From: Lingula anatina
Lineage: Eukaryota > Brachiopoda > Lingulata > Lingulida > Lingulidae
Length of the DNA stretch: 64,000 nt
Assembly: GCF_001039355.2 (NCBI RefSeq)
Contig: NW_019774114.1
Span: 144,274-208,273 of the forward strand
Reading direction: 5' to 3'
The notes beneath the pieces are model-generated. The model saw only the letters and a list, made by a program, of their open reading frames with translations, did not search any database and was not told the DNA's origin. Positions 44,801 through 56,266 of this stretch are shown one piece after another. Numbering within the stretch: position 1 is the first letter of the stretch; each line of letters starts with the position of its first letter. Made by a program: the position numbers and the translations under genes.

Positions 44801-46430
44801 AGATGATAGGGCATCATATTGTCATGTTCAGTATATTAAACATAGTTCAGAAATGTTACTTTAAGGGGTCACATTTCAGTCAAGTTGGAGTACATTCAGA
44901 GGAGGATAGAAATTATATTTCTTAATTTATTTTTCTCAGGTATTGCTCATCTTAGATTTAATAAATCTGGAAATCACTATACGTGGAGGAAAGTGACCAC
45001 CACAGTTCACAATATCATAGTGGGCAAGCTTTGGGTAGACAACCATGGGGAGATGGACATTGTGAACCACACTAATGGAGACTTGTGTCATTTGAAGTAT
45101 TCTCAGTATAGCTATTTTTCTAGAGAAACTCCCAGAAAGGTAAGTGCTTATTCTTTGGAAAAAATATTATAAAGCTTAAACACATCGTTTTTATTTTGAG
45201 AAGTTTTCATCTGAATGTAAATCATGTGTCCAACAGCAAGACAGAAATCTGCGTGTTGAATGCTTTCTGTTTATTGAATGTTTACTTGGATAGAAAATGT
45301 TTTTGATACTCTTTTGTGTGGTGTTATTTCTCTCAGCCTTATGAAGATAAATAATGCTTTAAGGTGTAATTTTAATTTGTGCAATGTGTGACAAATGATG
45401 TCTGACAAAATGTCTAAAAACAGAGACTAAATGTTTTACTTCAAATAACTTGGTCTTGTCAGTAGATTAATATTCAGAAATTCATACTATTCCTTGCTTT
45501 CTCTTGTAGGTAACAGGGGTAGTGGCAGACAGGAATGGGCAGACTAACTGGGTGCTAACAGGAATGTGGGATGAAAAGATTGAAGGTGCCAAAGTTTTAA
45601 GCTGTACAACATCTAGTAAGGGCAAACCAGTATTTGAATCGGGTCCCTCAAAGGTGCTGTGGAAGAAAAATCCAATACCGTAAGTGCCCATCTAGTGGTA
45701 AAATTGATAACGCTGAAAGACAAAGTAATCAAATGTGTAGATATTTTATCTTTAAAAAAGTGAGCTTAGTGAACTTAGTATTCAATATTTTTACAGCTTT
45801 TATAATTTTGTAATGGAAAGATTTTACCTTATTTGCAGCCCTGGCAATGAAAAGATGTATAACTTTACACAATTGGCTGTTGAGCTAAATGAAATGGAGC
45901 CTGGCGTGGCACCAACAGACAGCAGACTAAGGCCAGATCAGAGGTCTATGGAAAACCAAGATTGGGACGGTGCTAATAAGGAAAAACTCAAATTAGAAGA
46001 AAAACAAAGACTGGCCAGGAAAAGAAGGGAAGCAGAGGCAGAGCAGGCTGCTTCAGAAGGTAATAGAATAGTTTTGATTCTCACACTTTCAGGTGTCTTT
46101 GGAAATTGGCCAGTTACCTTGATTAAAATCATATGTATGATTTTCTGTTAAAAGCTTATTAAGTAAAATGATAACAACTTCTCAACTGTTCATATGGATA
46201 CAGGCAGGAATGATAATTATCAATTTTGATACATTTCAAAACATTTTGTGCACTATTTTTGACATATGTTTCCATATTTTTCAGGTCGGGAGTATGTTCC
46301 CTATGAACCTGCTTGGTTCAAAAAGACAAAAGATCAGCAGACTGGAAATTTAATTCATATGTATACACATGAATATTGGGAAGCCAAAGAAAAACAAGAC
46401 TGGGGAAGATGTTTAGATATCTATCTATAA
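32864..46430 (+). CDS. OSBP: Oxysterol-binding protein (OSBP1 type), complete, 13 exons
   Basis: Exons: 32864-32991, 34617-34822, 40079-40329, 40741-40948, 41354-41453, 43159-43303, 43548-43703, 44015-44260, 44557-44674, 44940-45139, 45510-45679, 45839-46059, 46285-46430. They join in phase to 764 codons (human about 807). OSBP exchanges sterol for PI4P at ER-Golgi contacts. Domains in order: PH domain (residues about 12-108, [20 protein letters not shown]), coiled-coil/dimerisation region, and an FFAT-type motif for VAP binding ([12 protein letters not shown], about 271-280). The ORD follows, with the signature EQVSHHPP (Val481-Pro486) and [11 protein letters not shown]. The C-terminus is EAKEKQDW. 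Intron 2 is over 5 kb and carries a candidate cassette exon (38198-38251). A candidate 9-nt microexon is at 42102-42110. Confidence 0.95.
33545..34097. mobile_element. PIF/Harbinger-like non-autonomous element in OSBP intron 1
   Basis: The ends are TACCCCGTTCACACTAC and its complement, flanked by a direct TAA on both sides (33542-33544 and 34098-34100). A 3-bp T-A-rich target duplication is typical of PIF/Harbinger elements. The 553-bp body includes sub-terminal inverted pieces (GCGTTCACAC) and one open frame (33904-33650, minus) that I cannot assign to a transposase. Confidence 0.7.
35655..35670. repeat. CA microsatellite
   Basis: A short (AC)n run lies directly before the retroelement-like tail in OSBP intron 2. 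Confidence 0.9.
35674..36019 (+). mobile_element. Non-LTR retroelement/SINE tail (RTE-like) in OSBP intron 2
   Basis: The segment ends with AACTTTTTGAGTTATGTTG, a CAAA repeat, then CCTCCTTGGCGGAGGT. This strongly resembles 3' tails of RTE-like elements and their SINEs in fish and invertebrates, as I recall them. CTCTGCCAAGG near the start and CCTTGGCGGAG at the end are inverted. A block beginning TCTATAATGATTTAGTTTT occurs twice, about 105 bp apart, so this copy carries an internal duplication. No reverse transcriptase frame is present. Confidence 0.6.
36894..37056. mobile_element. Small MITE with GGGGTAGC ends in OSBP intron 2
   Basis: The left end CTGGGGTAGC and right end GCTACCCCCG are inverted, and TTAGCCAAAT near the left pairs with ATTTGGCTAA near the right. 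The flanks are GAACC on both sides (36889-36893, 37057-37061), a plausible 5-bp target duplication. It is 163 bp and non-coding. Confidence 0.55.
38198..38251 (+). CDS. OSBP: Candidate cassette exon of OSBP (54 nt)
   Basis: TTTTGTAG precedes and GTAAGC follows a 54-nt open stretch. Its 5' phase matches the end of the exon at 34617-34822, and its 3' phase matches the exon at 40079. Inclusion would therefore add 18 residues ([17 protein letters not shown] plus the junction) between the PH domain and the acidic linker without shifting the frame. The polypyrimidine tract is modest. I have left it out of the main OSBP model. No transcript evidence is available here. Confidence 0.4.
42102..42110 (+). 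CDS. OSBP: Candidate 9-nt microexon of OSBP
   Basis: AGGTCTGAG sits between a strong acceptor (pyrimidine-rich CTGTTTGTCCTTGCTTTACAG) and donor GTACGT, in the intron between exons ending at 41453 and starting at 43159. At 9 nt it keeps the frame and would insert Gly-Leu-Arg just after the FFAT region. It is supported only by splice signals. Confidence 0.3.
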
Positions 46431-47860
46431 GACCATTGTATATAGATGTATATTCACAACAATGCATCAGATGTTAAAACAATGGCCTATTTAGTCAGTA
46501 ATGTTGAACTGATAAATACCTGATGCATCCATATGAAAAACCACTGGGTTTTATAGTACATAGAATTGGTTTTTCATAGGAGGTAATCAACTTATCACAT
46601 ATTGAAAAAATGGTGCTGGAGACATTTCTCATTTTTAAAGTGAAAGAATGATTCACTATCTACTTATAATTTAAATTTCAATGAAATTAATAGAGGTATG
46701 TATAAGAATCCAGTTGTCGTGAATAAGCTATGGAAATTTGTTTTTTCATTTGTTTATCACTACTTTAAAAGGAAAAGAAACTACTCCCAGTCCTTCCAAC
46801 TGCTGAGATGAACAAACATTGTCAAAACAATGGGCCTGTATATGCCATAAAGATATAAATGAAATGTATATTGTTACTGCGGTCAGTGGTGTGAGGGAAA
46901 AGGGATACTCGTATTGCCATCCTCCAGACAGTCTGTCAGGTTAAGGAAATGTAGGCTTTTCTCAAACTGCTGCTTAAATTTTTAAGTCATCTTGTCCCAA
47001 AGAAATGCCAAACAATTATTTATCTGTGGACAAGCTTGTGTATGCTGTACATTAATATGCATGGGGGTAATTTGTGGGGAAAATTTGTGTCCCAAATGAG
47101 CATTTATGTTTACCTGCCTGGGTTGAGAGTAATCTGTCCTGGTTGTTGTTAATCTTTGCAGGAAAAAAATAATGAAAAGTCAATTCTTCTCCATGGCTGT
47201 AATTAATGCATTTCAGTGTTGAGAAATTTGGTAATTTATTGTTTTCAAGATGCATTTGAAAACGAATTTTTTCCAACTGCTCAAAACATTTGTGAGGTAA
47301 AGTATAGGTTGACACAAGCATGGAGTAGATAATAGACTGGAACCTTTGCTCACTTGTAAATAACCTGAGGCACTTGCACAGTGCTTGTGCAAACTAGATA
47401 CATAGTGGTGGGGATGCACTTTTGACGATATTTAAGTGAGGATCATAGGGTGTGCACACTGGGGTTAAAGTTGCGCATGTTGTTAATTTCCATAAGTACT
47501 CTAGTTGATTTGACAATTGTTACAACTGCACATGCGCAAATTAGGTGGGTATAGTTTTGGTGCACTTCAGACTTAAAATAAATGGAAGGGTATTGGTAGT
47601 GCTAGTATATTAACATAACTTGTCATATTTGAAATGCCCAAAATCTATACTTTGGTGTAAGCAATGTGTTGTTAAGTATTTGTAAACAATTAGCTGTTAC
47701 GAATAGTTTGGTTTAACAAACATGTAGATATTGGAGTTAATGAATCTGTGATATAACACAGTAATCTAATCATGTAAAGTCTGCATTGAGTGCTTTAGGT
47801 ATGCATTCCCAAAATTTATTACATTATATAATGCATATGTGGTACCATGTATGGATTGAA

Positions 47861-47866
47861 AATAAA
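47861..47866 (+). terminator. Candidate polyadenylation signal, OSBP
   Basis: AATAAA in GAAAATAAATTGC, about 1.4 kb after the OSBP stop codon. Confidence 0.4.
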
Positions 47867-48547
47867 TTGCAACTTTTCCAAAATAATTTTAGCACGTTGA
47901 TTCTCAGGTTCAAGTGCTGTATTTGTGGTATGTAGGACAATGTATAGTTACACTAAAGTTCAGAGAGACAAATCCACCTCTTAAACTGCCAGTCTGACAT
48001 ACCTGAAAATGGGACAATGTGACAACCCATTTTCAGCGGAGTCTTGTTGTATGGAAAGAGGGGGGGGGTCAATAATTGAAAGATTTCAGATTAAACTATA
48101 AAATGCAACAACTGAACTAGAAAACAAAATGGTTAAAGTTCTGCTTCACAAAGAATCTAATAAACATAAAGCTGTATAAAATCATGTAGTTGTCTATGCA
48201 AAAGCATTCAAAAATGCTTCACAAAGGTTCAGCCTACTTAGATTCAGTAAGGAACAGATACACGAGGAACTTTACAAGAAAAGGTTATTGACAGTCACGT
48301 TCAAGACCTTTTGCTGTTTACTAGATATTGTACCTTTTTCCTGACAATTTGTTTTCAAAGAAACGAAGCATGACATTCAGGAGCAGAAAAAGTTGTTGAA
48401 TTGGAATAATTCAACATCCATGAAGCTCAATTAAAACACGACTGCTTGACTCATTTAACATTTTTTTTCGTTTTCATAACCTGTCAATTTAATCAGAACT
48501 GGAAATAGTAGATTACAGGAGCAGGAACAATTATTTTTAGTAGTACC

Positions 48548-48553
48548 TTTATT
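48548..48553 (-). terminator. Candidate polyadenylation signal, CCDC117-like gene
   Basis: TTTATT on plus reads AATAAA on minus, about 455 bp after the stop codon. Confidence 0.4.
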
Positions 48554-49006
48554 CAGTCATACTTGGAAGTCCTTAATACATAATACATCTTCCAAAACAA
48601 ATGTTTTCAAGCAGTAAAAAAGTAAACCTTCAAAAGTAATTTGATAATGGCTTTAAAAAAATTACATTTAAAAACTGTCAAATAGTTAGTACCCCAATGC
48701 TTATAAAAATGACGAAGATTTCATATCTGGTGTTATTTGTCAAATAATTGGGACCATGTCTCCATAGACATTTACATCAGGTTCTTTACATCATATTTCA
48801 TCCTAAGGAAATTCTAGCTGATCTTGCTACTTCTGTTCTTCATATTTCTGTCGTAAAAAATGAATATAATCAAAAAGTCTGTAGTTGTCATAATCTTCAT
48901 AGACATCACATGATAAAGTTCTAATCATGTAACTATATATTCCATGCCAATCTCTGTCCGCTACCTGACTACTATGAAGTACTTCACAAATTCACAGCAC
49001 ATAGCT

Positions 49007-51276
49007 TCACTGTAAATCCATGTCATTCTCCATCTCCTCTGCATCTAACATATCAGCACCCTTTGATTGCACAGAAATGTCAGCCATGTGAAAGTCACAA
49101 GGAAGCCTAAAACAAAATGCATTAATGATTAAAAATGCCTGCAATTTATACTGTAATAAGACTAAAGTCTGAATCAAGTGGTGATTTTTCACAAATACAG
49201 ATTTTTATTGGTTGCAAATAGCTTTAATTTTTTTCTTATTTGCTAAAACACTTTAAATTTTCAGATGCCAAAGCAGGTCAATGTCTACCTACCCTTCAGA
49301 TGCCAGTGGGCAGGTCCCTTCAGCAAACGTGCTCCTGCCTGTGTTTGCAGCTTTTCTGTGCTGTATGTCCTTTCTCACAACTTTTTTGATGAAATCTCCT
49401 GGAGGCTGCCACAGCACCATTTCCATGGAAGGAGGTAACTCTGCCACCATTCTAGAAAAAATATTCTTATAAAACAACAAAGGGCACAAAAACTACACTA
49501 AAAACAGTTTGATTATAACAAGTATCTGGCAATATACAAACGACAAAATGAATTTAGCAAAGGTAAAAAGGCTTGCAAACAAATCATTCTCAATTTAGAT
49601 TAAACAGGCACTGCTCTACTGATGTAAATAGGTCATTCTGTTAATTAACAAGAAATAATATACATACATTTGCTCTAGAATCTTCCTTGGAAGCAATGGT
49701 TTGTCTCTTTCTATAGACCTCAGCACTTCTGGTGAAATGTTTACTTCAACTCTCATCTTTTCTTGTTCTTCTTTTTCCTTTTCATCACTTGTGCTGTTAA
49801 AAAATGATACATTTACTTGTCAAGAGCTACTTGAGGGCATGTGCCCCATCAAGATGAGGAAAGGTGAAAATACAAGACAGAGGAGCGTAAAAGGAGAAGA
49901 TAAATGAGGAAAGGGGGGGGGGGGGACTTGGCGCTTCTGTAACAAAATGGATGCTTCTCACAAAATTCTCACTATTATCTCTCTGTTTCTTGCATGGATT
50001 GCCATACAAAGAAGTATATTTATACATGTACCTTGACTCCATAATTGTAGTCTCTGATACTTGGACAGCAGGAGAAATGGAAGCATCCAGGGTCAGCTCA
50101 TTCATTCTGGCTGTCATTTTTTCTTCAGTAGCTTGTTCTTTTCCTGGGGGTTGCGGAAATCTGTTATATGAGATGTAAAGAATAAAATTGCATGTTTTGT
50201 TTGGAAAAACATGTATTTACACATTGGGTATTCTGCCTAGGTCTTTTAATTTGCCTTAATGTCTAAAATTAAGATAAACTGATTAATAACATTTTCAATC
50301 ATAATTTCAATAACAAGAACAACAAAATATGCTGCTCCTTTTGGATACAAATGACACACTTTTTTTCTATTCTTCAATAGGAACTTACTCCATATCATCA
50401 GCCTTGCGTTTCTTCTGTAACTGCCGTCCTCCAAGACTGCTGCTGCAATGTATACAACAAATTTATCAACATTAATTTAATCAAAAAAGCAATAAATTAT
50501 GTAATAGTAATACATTATAAGTCATATCATAACATTTCACAACTTCTTAAGTCACATACCATCAAATCACAAACAAATGAATATGCTCTTGTAACTTTGC
50601 AAAAAAGAATCGATCTAGAAAATGAGTCAAAAGAGAATTTCATTTCAAGTTTGACTTAAGTTACACTCACCATTTTTCTTGTATTTCAGCTCACTTACCT
50701 TTCACAATCAATATTGACATAACTCAATGAAGAGGGTGCTCTAGCTGCCCACGGCATAACATTGGGAATACTATGCTGCCAGTCCACTATTCTGCCACCA
50801 GAAGTCTCTGACATGTAAATATTGGACGGGGGTGTCAGAGTTTTTTCAAATCCACCTCCAGGTGCTAATGGCACCCCTGTGTTGCATGATATATTGGGTT
50901 GTGGAAATTTTAACATGTCATTACTTTGCACTGGAGGAACAGCCATCAGCGAAGAACTAATGGATAATTGATCAGTGTTCATAATTGGTGGGGTACTCAT
51001 AGAGGCACAAGACCCAGAAACTGGTGCTGGAAATCTTGGATTTTGAGCAGGCACTCCGAGTAAATTGGCAGCACTCCCCTGGGCAGGTTGTTGTACAATC
51101 CAGGAACCCGTTCCTATTGCACCTATATTTTGCTCACTTGTGGACTGTGGCCATGACTTCAGTCCCTGTGAGCTAGCCCCAGTTTGTGCCAGGGTTGGCT
51201 GGTCACCAGGCTGCCATGTACCACTGTACGCATTGCTGGTTGTTGCAACAATTGCATCCTTTCCGTACCAAGCCAT
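49007..51276 (-). CDS. CCDC117: CCDC117-like protein, complete, 6 exons
   Basis: Exons 5' to 3': 51276-50699, 50442-50389, 50160-50032, 49793-49668, 49451-49293, 49106-49007. They join in phase to 381 codons. Residues 1-192 (exon 1) are low-complexity, rich in Ser, Pro, Gln and Gly. A short basic motif KKRKADD follows, then KMTARMNELTLD. The best family signal is the conserved C-terminal block SMEMVLWQPP (Ser304-Pro313), matching SMELVLWKP of vertebrate CCDC117, and an acidic end DAEEMENDMDLQ that parallels EEEMEL. CCDC117 has been linked to the cytosolic iron-sulfur targeting complex and DNA repair; whether this protein does the same is inference. It is longer than the human protein (about 280). 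The exon 2 acceptor is a CAGCAGCAG string, so one-codon slippage is possible. Confidence 0.75.
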
Positions 51277-52818
51277 GTCACTCTGAAAACTGCACTGTTG
51301 AGGACCATTACCCCACCATCATTGACACACAGTCGCATCTGTAATATTTATACAACCCAATTAGATTTTTAAAAACCACTTTTCAACGAATTTTCTCTGT
51401 CAAACAATACTGGGTACTTGTAATAAAATAAAGAACTACTCAGCTATCAAGATCTACTACTCAGCAATCAAATCACCTGGTCCCTCTCCTGCAGCTAAAC
51501 TCGATTACTGCAACGTCAACATATGATACTGAACAGAAATACTGCTTCTACACGCGTTCCTTCTAAACTGACGGCTTACCCCCTTTGAAATATGTAAATA
51601 CATATTACACATGCTCAAACATAAGACACTACGGATACAAATAGCCTCAGTAGAATAGTCTAGAAACTGACTTTACTCTGGGTCGCTGTACTCCCGAGAA
51701 TAATCTAGAAATCTTAACCTGTAATGTCAGATTTGACTAACCTGGCTGGTGAGTCTAATAATTTGATTCGATCCTGCGTCTACAGCATACTTATAAAACG
51801 TTTTTATGTGCTAGGAGTCTGTATGAATGCTTTTCTTGCCGATAATAATAACAAAAACTGAATATATATAACCTCAAAAAATTCTGCATTTGCGAACACC
51901 ACTGCTGCACATGGCTGGGGTTGTAGCTTTATTCATAACGAGGCTTACTTCCTTTTTCTCGTCACTCCAGACGTTTATGCACGCCGTTCACCGAACCCTT
52001 TAGATGTTAAAGCAATCAATGATGTTTTAAAAAATTGAATACAAATTTGAATTCATTCAATTTTATTTTTACACTTTAGCATGTGAAATGCACCTCCATG
52101 TTAGGTTTGGGTGTTGAATGTGCATGACAAAACTGCATTCTCAAAAAAAAAAAAAAAATGTTTCAGTAAAAAAAATCTCGTAGTGCCTCTTAAGGATCCT
52201 TTCGCGCAGTGTAATTTTAGTTACCATCAATAACTATTATCCAAAAGGGCTATTTTAAACCTCCTGTTACTTAAACAGCTGAAACCCTCGTTACTTCGTG
52301 CCGTAGTAGCAAGGCATGTTTTCCAAAAGATTTTAAAAAGCCAGATTTATCGCTTTCTGCTAGGACTCAATATTCAGTCATAGCAAAGAGTGATAAATCT
52401 CACTTACTTTTAATAAAATAAAAAATGTTAAATGCTGGTTTCCACATTTTAATTTGATGAATCATTTCCCAATGCAGGTGTGTGTAGTTATATCACACGT
52501 AGCCTACCTACAGTACATGTAATAGTTGGCTTGATTTTATTGTCTTCTCGGTTTTAATCTTATTCAAATTTCTGTCAAAAGTTTGCATAAATAACCAATG
52601 GTATGTAAAATGAAGAGCTTATAACCTAACACAGCATGTCAAGGTAAAAAACTAAAGAAACTACATTGTACAGTTCACTATAAAATTCATATTGATAGAG
52701 TTTACTTTGAGAATAGGGAAGGAAATGGTGATAACATTTAGACTTTTCATTTAGGCCCTAATGTTTGACGAACTGACTCTCCAAATGAGATGTTCATTTC
52801 TTGATATCGGTATTAATT
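51277..52818. other. Gene-free interval upstream of the CCDC117-like gene
   Basis: The first few hundred bases must hold the 5' untranslated region and promoter of the minus-strand CCDC117-like gene. The rest has an A run near 52147 and no supported coding exon or repeat that I recognise. Confidence 0.55.
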
Positions 52819-53285
52819 TCACATTGTAAATCTGCAACAGGTGACCACAGCTCTCACACCCTGGTTAGGCGAGGTCCGGTTTCTGCCATTAAATGCCAGG
52901 CAAGGGCCATCTTCACTCCAGGGTGCTAAAGAAAAAAATGAAAAATGCCCTGATAAATCATATGTCTGATTTTATTGATTGTATTACGTCGTCAATTAAC
53001 ACCTGAGAGGCGTAAAGGCTACTTAATAGAAACACTATCGCGCCTTTTTATAATCAAAGGTGTCAACTTAAAAAATTGAAATTTGTTATCTACTTTCTGT
53101 TATTTATTACCTGTGTATGTCCCAGCTGTTCCACCAAAGTCATTGTAGACATTGCATCCTGTGATGGTATTACCCAGCATCACAGCTGACAGAAACTTGA
53201 TCACCCTGACAGTCTCCACTGCGCTCTGACATTTTGGTGACACACTCCAGGCTGCTTGCTTGACAGCAGGCACCAGTTCCAGATA
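52819..53285 (-). CDS. Two 3' exons of an unrecognised cysteine-containing protein (partial)
   Basis: A minus-strand exon 53285-53111 (donor GTAATA) and a last exon 52925-52819 (acceptor TTCTTTAG, stop TGA) join in phase to 93 residues. They keep an open frame across 282 bases, and their base composition is less AT-rich than the surroundings. The product has six cysteines (KCQS, TGCNV, GPCLA, VTCCRF plus spacing), a hydrophobic stretch VIKFLSAVMLGN, an NRT N-glycosylation sequon and a GG-rich turn (NDFGGTAGTYT). This suggests an extracellular or lumenal domain. The upstream exon(s) were not identified; a donor-like GTATGC near 53800 does not fit in phase. No family is recognised. Confidence 0.45.
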
Positions 53286-53999
53286 CTTAATTTAAAAATT
53301 CAAATGTTAAAATAAAACAAAATTATCTGACAGCTTGTCTTGACTGAGGATTGGATATGAACCTTTGTTTTTGACACTTTCAAAGACAGTTAATGAAGCG
53401 AAAGATACAAAAGAGAACTTATTTCTCACTTCATTACTGCAGTTTACTGCTCCTTGAAAATTTTATTGTTTAATTTACAGTTTCAAAGATGAAACTGACC
53501 TCCCATTTCCTACCATCAACCTCTCTACGATTTTTAATGCATATTGCAATATTATTTTATTAAATTCTTTTTGCTTCGCAGCGTTTTATTTTTCATTGTA
53601 CGGGGAGACTCGATCGCGTCAGACAAGTTGAGTGCACTTTAGCGAGAATCCCCCGGAGAATTGGGTCGATGCTGCTAGTATGATGGGGTTTTCTAAACGC
53701 GGTCTTACTTAAGGTGTGGCATAGAAATATTATTCGCTAAAAATGACATCTTTTTAGTCTACGCTATAGGCCCTATTTAAGCAACTTTCACATGAGCATA
53801 CCTGTCTGCCACATTCGCTGCATATGTTCCCCCGCATCTGTCTACTATACGCGTCTGTATAGTATGATGAATCGTCATGATTTCGGCACAATTCTCGTAC
53901 ATACACAGAACAGTTTTTGATGCGGATTTACCTATATATTGTATTCATGTATATTCAAAGAGGAAGATGAATGATTGGGTAAAATAACGTCAACATATG
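53286..53999. other. Gene-free interval with a possible repeat fragment
   Basis: AT-rich up to about 53580. Around 53640-53700, GCGAGAATCCCCCGGAGAAT resembles the right part of the element at 30279-30621 (GCAAGAATCCCCTCGGAGAT), so a fragment of the same family may be present. No exon was confirmed. Confidence 0.4.
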
Positions 54000-54731
54000 C
54001 TCTTCCCGACATGCGATTGGTCAACTCAGGTAGAGGAAGGCTGAGGCGTAGAGATTGAATGAACGCCAATATGAACATCAAAACTGCATGTCTTTCCAAT
54101 GGTCGATCTAGAATTTTGCTGTAGAGGTGGGGGACAAGTCTAAAAATACTGATGAGCTCTGCTTGGGTAACATTTGAGGCGGTATACATACAAGTAGGCC
54201 TACTGCAAAGACATTGAAATACTTCTTGGTTGTGAATTGTATCGCACGTTAATAAACTGCATTTTCAGGGAAAAGGGAGAATAGGGAGTACGTCGATGTG
54301 ACCCAAGGTCACATTCATCTTGAGAGTTAAGGGGGTTAAAAATAAATTGATGATTGCATTGGCCCATATTCACTCATTCTCAATATACATTGATGCTCAT
54401 AAGTTAAGCAACACTTTCTTATTTCTTAATTTTCTCGGCAACCAAGCTTTTTATTGCTGCAAAATTTATACAGAGCAGATTTAATTTGATGTTTGCAGAT
54501 GGTCAGTTAAGAGTCCAGAGAGGTCCAAACCATTTACAAGCGATTTTGTTCTCTCACGTGTGAAGGGTGCCGGAAGTTTTGTCTGGGGTGGTGTCTCACA
54601 TGATGAAAAATTACCACTGTACGCCATTCAAGGAAGGTTTCATTAGTCAACGATACTAGCTGTAGAGAATGTGGGGCGCATATGTTTAGGCAAATCCAGA
54701 CAGAAGCATTTCTTTAGTGCAGGACAATGCA
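54000..54731. repeat. Duplicated block, copy 1
   Basis: This 732-bp segment recurs in the same orientation at 55253-55988. Only scattered single-base differences and a 4-bp insertion near 55442 were seen. The copy stops exactly at an undetermined base (54732), which raises the possibility of an assembly error. It contains the middle of a Tc1-like transposase relic. Confidence 0.9.
54541..54731 (+). pseudogene. Tc1/mariner-like transposase fragment (copy 1)
   Basis: Translation gives GAGSFVWGGVSHDEKLPLYA and a degraded stretch down to the QDNA catalytic region, broken by stops. It matches the GGGSVMVWGGIS region of Tc1-family transposases. The fragment is cut at the N at 54732. Confidence 0.65.
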
Positions 54732-55069
54732 NCTCGAAATGGTTGGTATACTACTCAGTACATAAAATGCACTTCTTTAAAATGGCAGTACGCAGTCAGC
54801 AATATATTATTCTACTAGATCGTTTTCACACAATACTCAGTGAAAGAACATAAAAAGAACAAAAGTGTGTTCTATATTTCACAACGCTTAATTACTGTTC
54901 TAGCGTCAGAACACTGTTTAAAGCGTTCTCAAAATGCAACATTCGAACACGTAAAAAGTGTTCTGAATTTACATGTAAATGTGTTCTAAACAAAACAAAA
55001 CAAAAAAGAGCATAAAAATGTGTTCTAAATTTCAGAACGCAAGTTGATATGGGCCTTTTAGCCGATTAC

Positions 55070-55250
55070 GATGTGAGATAGATGGATCTAGCGGTACCTG
55101 GATCTAAAGATACGTGGGTTTATAGGAATCTGTCGGTGGATCTATCGGAACGTAAATTTAACGAGACGTAAATCTATTGAGACGTGTATGTATAGAGACG
55201 TATCTATCGGGGCGAATATTTTATTGGGACGTTTATCTATATGGCGGACC
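55070..55250. repeat. Degenerate ATCTA/GGGACGT minisatellite-like tract
   Basis: Units of roughly 18-22 bp containing ATCTA followed by a GAGACGT or GGGACGT box recur about eight times between the two copies of the duplicated block. Just upstream (54860-55045) GTGTTCT is repeated several times. The class is unknown. Confidence 0.55.
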
Positions 55251-55252
55251 CC

Positions 55253-55988
55253 CTCTTCCCGACATGCGATTGGTCAACTCAGGTAGAGGAAGGCTGAGGC
55301 GTAGAGATTGAATGAACGCCAATCTGAACATCAAAACTGCATGTCTTTCCAATGGTCGATCTAGAATTTTGCTGTAGAGGTGGGGGACAAGTCTAAAAAT
55401 ACTGATGAGCTCTGCTTGGGTAACATTTGAGGCGGTATACATGTATACAAGTAGGCCTACTGCAAAGACATTGAAATACTTCTTGGTTGTGAATTGTATC
55501 GCACGTTAATAAACTGCATTTTCAGGGAAAAGGGAGAATAGGGAGTACGTCGATGTGACCCAAGGTCACATTCATCTTGAGAGTTAAGGGGGTTAAAAAT
55601 AAATTGATGATTGCATTGGCCCATATTCACTCATTCTCAATATACATTGATGCTCATAAGTTAAGCAACACTTTCTTATTTCTTAATTTTCTCGGCAACC
55701 AAGCTTTTTATTGCTGCAAAATTTATACAGAGCAGATTTAATTTGATGTTTGCAGATGGTCAGTTAAGAGTCCAGAGAGGTCCAAACCATTTACAAGCGA
55801 TTTTGTTCTCTCACGTGTGAAGGGTGCCGGAAGTTTTGTCTGGGGTGGTGTCTCACATGATGAAAAATTACCACTGTACGCCATTCAAGGAAGGTTTCAT
55901 TAGTCAACGATACTAGCTGTAGAGAATGTGGGGCGCATATGTTTAGGCAAATCCAGACAGAGGCATTTCTTTAGTGCAGGACAATGCA
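55253..55988. repeat. Duplicated block, copy 2
   Basis: Second copy of the block at 54000-54731. Here the transposase relic continues intact past the block end, so this copy looks like the original and copy 1 the truncated one. Confidence 0.9.
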
Positions 55989-56266
55989 CCCGTCCATGAA
56001 GCAAGATGCGCTGCAACAGCATGGTATCCCCAATATGGATTGGCCCTACATACACATTGTACACCAGAACTCAGTGTATTAGAACATGCTTAGAATATAA
56101 TTGACAGAGTAGTTAATGAGAGACAACCTCCAGTAGGATAAGAGAGCTCCAGCAGGCTGTAATCGAGGAATGGAAAAAACTCCCAATGCAAGATTTACGG
56201 AATTTGGTGGCAAGTCGCAGGAGACAATGTGAAGCCATCATTCAAAGCCAGGGAGGGCACACTTGA
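55795..56266 (+). pseudogene. Tc1/mariner-like transposase relic, C-terminal half
   Basis: In order, with frameshifts and stops, one reads GAGSFVWGGVS, QDNAPVHEA (the second catalytic Asp region), a broken LNP..EH-like stretch with the phrase VLEHA, and then LQQAVIEEWKKLPMQDLRNL..RRRQCEAIIQSQGGHT, ending in TGA at 56264-56266. The final GGHT is typical of Tc1-family C-termini. Several disabling changes show it is dead. The N-terminal DNA-binding part and clear terminal repeats were not found. Confidence 0.8.

Larger units (their letters stand above)
46431..49006. other. Convergent 3' regions of OSBP and the CCDC117-like gene
   Basis: Both 3' untranslated regions meet here: AATAAA on plus at 47861-47866 for OSBP, and its complement TTTATT at 48548-48553 for the minus-strand gene. 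A nine-base G run lies near 48061. Near 47474-47533 TGCGCATGT and ACATGCGCA are inverted. No coding exon is supported. Confidence 0.6.

Noticed and set aside
53932-55442. Repeated minus-strand open frame in both duplicated blocks
   Set aside because: The frame recurs only because the DNA is duplicated. It is antisense to or upstream of the Tc1 relic and has no recognised domain.
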